Of a DNA stretch of 64,000 nucleotides, positions 61,196 through 64,000 are shown one piece after another. This stretch comes from Pedococcus sp031456495 (GTDB taxonomy: Bacteria; Actinomycetota; Actinomycetes; Actinomycetales; Dermatophilaceae), in assembly GCF_031456495.1 (NCBI RefSeq), contig NZ_JAVDUW010000001.1:1550001-1614000 (forward strand). Reading direction: 5' to 3'. Below the pieces are notes generated by a model that saw only the letters and a list, made by a program, of their open reading frames with translations, ran no database searches and was not told the DNA's origin. How positions within the stretch are numbered: the stretch's first letter is position 1; every line of letters starts with the position of its first letter. The position numbers and the translations under genes were made by a program.

Positions 61196-62462
61196 CCACG
61201 CCGGCCGCGACGAGCCCGGCCGCGGCGGAGGACGCGGCGGCGACGAGGAACGCACCGCCGACGGCCCCGGCGTCCGAGAGCCGGCCGGCCACGGCGGCGC
61301 CGACCGACGACCCCACGAGGAACGCCGACACCAGCCACGCGAACGCCTCGGTGGTCGTCCCGGGCGGGGCCAGCCGGTCCACGAGCTGGAAGACGCAGGT
61401 CAGCACGACCGGCAGTCCCACCCCGCTGGCCACGGTGAGCAGCGCCATGAACGGCACGCTCCGCGGTGCCAGGCCGAGCGCGGCATACGTCACGACGAGC
61501 ACGCCGACCCCGAGCAGCAGGTCGCGCCGGGCGTCACGGTGCGGCGCCCGCGGGCTGTAGCCGACGCCGCCCGCGAGCGCCCCGAGGGCGTTGGCGGCGA
61601 CGAGCCATGGGGCGAGGCCACGGCCGCCCGCCTGCTCGGCCCACGCCACGAGGGCGACCGCGGGCACCCCGATGGTGAGGCCGACCAGCAGCACCGCGGC
61701 ATACAGGACCACGAGGCGACGCGCGCGCAGCGGGCCGAGCCAGTGCCGGTCCTCGTGCACCCGTGGCACCCACGTGCGCGACGCGCGCGCCGAGGTGAAC
61801 CACGCGGTGCCGGCCAGCCCGACCAGCGCCGCGGCGACGAGGCCACCGCCCCCTCCGGCGAGCTGCGCCAGGAGGACGAGCAGCGGCCCGAGGACGAAGA
61901 CCAGCTCCTGCGCGGCGGCGTCGAGAGCGAACGCCGCGGGCACCTGCCGCAGGTGCAGGACCGACGGCCACAGCGTCCGCAGCGCCGGCTCGAGCGGAGG
62001 TGTCGCCAGGCCCGCGACCACCGCGACGAGCAGCCCCAGTGACGTGGGGGTCACCGGCAGGAGCGACAGGGCGAGCGACGACACGACGCCGCCCAGCACC
62101 AGCGGCACCCGCTGCCCGCGAAGGTCCATGGCGCGCGACAGGGCCGGGCCCCCGAGGCAGCAGCCGAGCGAGTATGCCGCGGTGAGCAGTCCCGCCCGGC
62201 CGTACCCGCTGCCGCTGTCGCGGGTGAACAGGACGAGGGCGAGCGGCACCATGCCGTTCGGCAGCCGCCCCACGAGCGCCGACGCCAGCAGCCGCCCGAC
62301 CTGCGGCCGGCGCAGCAGGTCGGCGGGGTGGACCCCGACGTCCTCGGTGCCGACGCCGTCCGTGCCGACGCGGCGGGCGTCGACACCGTCCGGGCCGACG
62401 CCGTCCGCACCGCTGCGGGGCGTGCCGCCACCGGTCGTCGGTGCAGGGTCGGGCTGCGTCAC
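61164..62462 (-). CDS. MFS transporter
   Basis: A 432-residue 12-span transporter. The N-terminal about 45 residues are a hydrophilic tail of five pentapeptide repeats (residues 18-42). The first span follows LLRRPQVGRLLASALVGRLPNGM; SRAMDLRGQRVPLVLGG is the A-type loop. The substrate cannot be assigned. It starts one base from the stop of the PIG-L gene and its own end overlaps the AlkD-like gene. Confidence 0.88.
   Translation of the reverse strand: MTQPDPAPTTGGGTPRSGADGVGPDGVDARRVGTDGVGTEDVGVHPADLLRRPQVGRLLASALVGRLPNGMVPLALVLFTRDSGSGYGRAGLLTAAYSLGCCLGGPALSRAMDLRGQRVPLVLGGVVSSLALSLLPVTPTSLGLLVAVVAGLATPPLEPALRTLWPSVLHLRQVPAAFALDAAAQELVFVLGPLLVLLAQLAGGGGGLVAAALVGLAGTAWFTSARASRTWVPRVHEDRHWLGPLRARRLVVLYAAVLLVGLTIGVPAVALVAWAEQAGGRGLAPWLVAANALGALAGGVGYSPRAPHRDARRDLLLGVGVLVVTYAALGLAPRSVPFMALLTVASGVGLPVVLTCVFQLVDRLAPPGTTTEAFAWLVSAFLVGSSVGAAVAGRLSDAGAVGGAFLVAAASSAAAGLVAAGVVRGASAPRAG
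62333..62407. repeat. Five 15-base tandem units in the MFS N-terminus
   Basis: Units start at 62333, 62348, 62363, 62378 and 62393, each a variant of TGCCGACGCCGTCCG. They encode pentapeptides of the form G-x-D-G-V in the MFS protein (residues 18-42: GADGV, GPDGV, DARRV, GTDGV, GTEDV). Period 15 keeps the frame, so copy number can vary without breaking the gene. Confidence 0.85.
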
Positions 62463-62463
62463 C

Positions 62464-63264
62464 TCAGCCGCCGAAGGGCCAGCCCCGGCGCATGCCCGGC
62501 TCGGCGCCCGGCTCGATGTAGTGCTCGGTGCCGAACATCGCGGCGAAGACGTCCTCCGGCATGCCGAGCATCATCTCGATGTCGCTCGCCTGGCTGCGAT
62601 GGGCCTCCAGGGCCGCGCGGCGCTGCGGGATCTGGTCGCGGACGTCGACCTCCCAGGTGATCTCGGCCTCGGGGGTGCCGAGCGGGTTGCCGTCGTCCAT
62701 CGGCTGGTCGGGGTCCCATGCCTGGTCGGCCATCCCCGCGTCGACGGCCGCCTGGTACATCCGGCGCACGGCGTCGCGGTTCATCGTCGACTCCAGCAGC
62801 CGCGGCCGGCGCCGGGCGAGCTCGGCGGCACGGTGGACGACGGGGTGCACCTTGACGTGGTCGGGGTGGCCGTAGCCGCCGTGGGAGTCGTAGCCGACCA
62901 GCACGTCGGCGTCCTCCTCGTCGAGGATGTCGGCCAGCCGCCGGGCGGCCTCCTCGGGGTCCGCCCCGTGGAACGAGCCGTCGGCGCCGTTCTGCTCCCA
63001 CCCGCGCATGCCGGAGTCGGCGTAGCCGAGCCACGCGACCCGCTGCACACCGAGCACGTCGGCCGCCGCCAGCGCCTCACGGCGCCGCCAGTCGACGAGC
63101 GTCTCGCCCTCGGGCAGGCCGGCCACCGGCAGCTCGCCGTGGTCGCCGTTCGTCGCGAAGACGGTGACGACCCGGCTCCCCTCGGCGGCGGCGCGGGCCA
63201 TCGAGCCGGAGGTCTGCGATGCCTCGTCGTCGGGGTGGGCGTGGAGGAAGACGATCGTGGGCAC
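62464..63264 (-). CDS. PIG-L family deacetylase (MshB/Mca-like)
   Basis: A 266-residue zinc deacetylase. The motif HAHPDDEA (about residues 8-15) and the later GHPDHVKVHPVVHRA give the metal site. TVFATNGDHGELP and YADSGMRGWEQN are family features. The relationship to mycothiol enzymes is plausible in an actinobacterium, but it could be a general deacetylase. GTG 63264 is chosen; it begins PTIVFLHAHPDDE directly. It is the first gene of a two-gene unit with the MFS gene. Confidence 0.86.
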   Translation of the reverse strand: MPTIVFLHAHPDDEASQTSGSMARAAAEGSRVVTVFATNGDHGELPVAGLPEGETLVDWRRREALAAADVLGVQRVAWLGYADSGMRGWEQNGADGSFHGADPEEAARRLADILDEEDADVLVGYDSHGGYGHPDHVKVHPVVHRAAELARRRPRLLESTMNRDAVRRMYQAAVDAGMADQAWDPDQPMDDGNPLGTPEAEITWEVDVRDQIPQRRAALEAHRSQASDIEMMLGMPEDVFAAMFGTEHYIEPGAEPGMRRGWPFGG

Positions 63265-63320
63265 CGCGTCATTCTGCCCGCCACCGCTGACGCCGCCCCG
63301 CACCCGGGTCGTCTCAAGGA

Positions 63321-63350
63321 TTGAAATAGTTATACGTAACTATTTACTAT
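63321..63350 (+). promoter_or_regulatory. AT-rich promoter with perfect inverted repeat
   Basis: TTGAAA (63321-63326) and TACTAT (63345-63350) are spaced by 18 bases. Between them, AAATAGTTA and TAACTATTT (63324-63332 and 63337-63345) form a perfect 9-base inverted repeat with a 4-base centre, overlapping both promoter boxes. The stretch is strikingly AT-rich for this genome. It drives the MFS-type gene at 63425 and looks like a repressor site. Confidence 0.75.
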
Positions 63351-63424
63351 TGGACCCGCCAGCCCGCTACTGGTGGAGCAGGAGACCCGGCAACGGAGCC
63401 GGGCACGGGAACCCGGAGTCGATG

Positions 63425-64000
63425 ATGACCATCCCCACCCACACCACCCTCCCCACCGAGGCCCCGGCGAGACCGCGGGTCGTCCAGGGCCGCCTGCGCT
63501 GCGGGGAGCCGCCCACCGAGCCCCGCTCGCCGCTGTTCGTCGGCGCGCTCGGCTTCGCCCAGTTCGGCCTCTTCGTCGCCCTGCTCGGGCCGGTCATCGT
63601 CTCGATGGCCCTCAAGGTGAACACGCTGCTGGCCTCCCCGACCGAGCGGACCAGCGCCCTGGGTGTCGTGCTCGGCGTCGGCGCCGTCGCCGCGTTCGCC
63701 GGCAACGCCCTGTTCGGCCGGCTGTCCGACCGCACCACCTCACGCTTCGGCCGCCGCCGGCCGTGGATCGTCGGCGGCGTCCTCGTCATGGCCGCGGCCC
63801 TGTGGTTCATCGCCCAAGCCGGGTCGGTGCCGGCCCTCGCAGCGGGTTGGTTCGTCGCGCAGCTCGGCGCCAACGCCTGTTTCGCCGCCTTCACCGCGAC
63901 TCTCGCCGACCAGCTGCCGCAGCGCCAGTACGCCAAGGTCTCGGCAATGGTCGGGATCATGCAGAACGTCGGCGTGCTCGCCGCCTCCCAGATCGCCTCC
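63425..64000 (+). CDS. MFS transporter, SLC45/GPH-like (3' end beyond window)
   Basis: 192 codons are visible. The first span follows PRSPLFVGALGFAQFGLFVALLGPVIVSM; the loop FGRLSDRTTSRFGRRRPWIVGG is the typical signature of sugar-type symporters of the GPH/SLC45 kind. Start ATG 63425 is preferred over 63422 because GGAG (63415-63418) is six bases away. The strong AT-rich control site 75 bases upstream suggests tight regulation. The substrate is possibly a disaccharide. The end is cut by the window. Confidence 0.87.
   Translation, partial: MTIPTHTTLPTEAPARPRVVQGRLRCGEPPTEPRSPLFVGALGFAQFGLFVALLGPVIVSMALKVNTLLASPTERTSALGVVLGVGAVAAFAGNALFGRLSDRTTSRFGRRRPWIVGGVLVMAAALWFIAQAGSVPALAAGWFVAQLGANACFAAFTATLADQLPQRQYAKVSAMVGIMQNVGVLAASQIAS

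Larger units (their letters stand above)
1329..62179. repeat. Dispersed GTATGCCG 8-mer family (about 48 copies)
   Basis: Copies read as GTATGCCG on plus start at 1329, 5930, 11420, 13037, 15164, 15328, 20308, 22945, 24490, 26524, 29030, 31308, 33685, 34799, 37382, 38359, 40418, 41539, 42511, 50261, 53248, 55439, 58339, 60748 and 62172. On minus (CGGCATAC on plus) they start at 1364, 5121, 10222, 13708, 16467, 18881, 22713, 22800, 25586, 26588, 35785, 38742, 39481, 40763, 44336, 45728, 46888, 49912, 51351, 55547, 59175, 61481 and 61697. Most lie in genes, as Tyr-Ala (TAT GCC) or Ala-Tyr (GCA TAC), using codons that are rare here; some are intergenic. The entry spans first to last copy and is not a continuous element. 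Confidence 0.85.

Noticed and set aside
58790..61255. 821-codon minus-strand reading across the DHA2 exporter and AlkD-like genes
   Set aside because: Arg/His/Gln-rich shadow without motifs; it spans two well-supported plus-strand genes.
1..64000. CRISPR arrays, rRNA or tRNA genes
   Set aside because: No spaced direct-repeat array, no conserved T-arm sequence and no rRNA segments were found on reading; the few repeats seen are too short or unrelated.

Overview
The window is a very G+C-rich chromosomal segment (low to mid 70s percent by eye) with dense genes, GTG starts and stop/start overlaps. It carries actinobacterial markers: mycothiol-type PIG-L deacetylase chemistry, an F420-class PPOX protein, UPF0104 and DUF4386 proteins, and a CsoR/CopZ/CopA copper module. 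I infer an actinobacterium, probably Micrococcales and possibly Intrasporangiaceae; the taxonomy is inference. No phage, IS, CRISPR, rRNA or tRNA was seen. It reads as core and semi-accessory chromosome.

Layout. (1) 1-5760: a LacI-controlled sugar locus on the minus strand, with a Tat-exported glucoamylase-family hydrolase cut by the window edge, two ABC permeases, a lipoprotein solute-binding protein and the LacI repressor with its operator. (2) 5805-15200: a divergent polyol locus with a SorC regulator facing a solute-binding protein, two permeases, mannitol 2-dehydrogenase, two zinc alcohol dehydrogenases and xylulokinase. The genes overlap by stop/start codons. The binding-protein gene is split by an in-frame amber codon. 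(3) 15415-18859: a cupin, then a PucR regulator divergent from a DadA-like amine/amino-acid oxidoreductase. (4) 18989-21904: the copper operon csoR-copZ-copA with a predicted leaderless CsoR-box promoter. (5) 22012-31233: mixed housekeeping genes, an MFS exporter, a frameshifted aminoglycoside-phosphotransferase-like gene and an SDR. (6) 31321-34538: an ATP-grasp RimK-like ligase fused to an RCK-C-like domain, divergent from a RimB/retropepsin-like protease and an aspartoacylase-like amidohydrolase, so a possible tag-and-remove peptide modification system. (7) 34556-43693: membrane proteins, an HxlR regulator/methyltransferase pair, a RelA/SpoT-type alarmone synthetase, DinB proteins, a secreted serine hydrolase and a dienelactone hydrolase. 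(8) 43839-49081: a YncE/phosphoesterase fusion protein translationally coupled to an ABC exporter whose ATPase is broken at a run of eight cytosines. (9) 49216-53347: a TetR regulator with two perfect operators facing a DUF4386 membrane protein, then a BRP-like protein and a flavoprotein. (10) 53393-64000: a cysteine-desulfurase-like enzyme, DUF429, dnaB, DUF2277, MFS transporters, an AlkD-like protein, a PIG-L deacetylase and a transporter running off the end.

Two sequence-level signals run through the window. An 8-mer, GTATGCCG, occurs about 48 times in both orientations, far above what base composition predicts. It forces rare TAT and GCA codons inside genes. Large perfect or nested inverted repeats also sit in the gaps after genes, and two of them (18901-18971 and 40324-40396) are clearly copies of one element. 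Three genes (6882-8246, 28902-29958, 48084-49081) are interrupted, and each needs checking against raw reads before being called a pseudogene.
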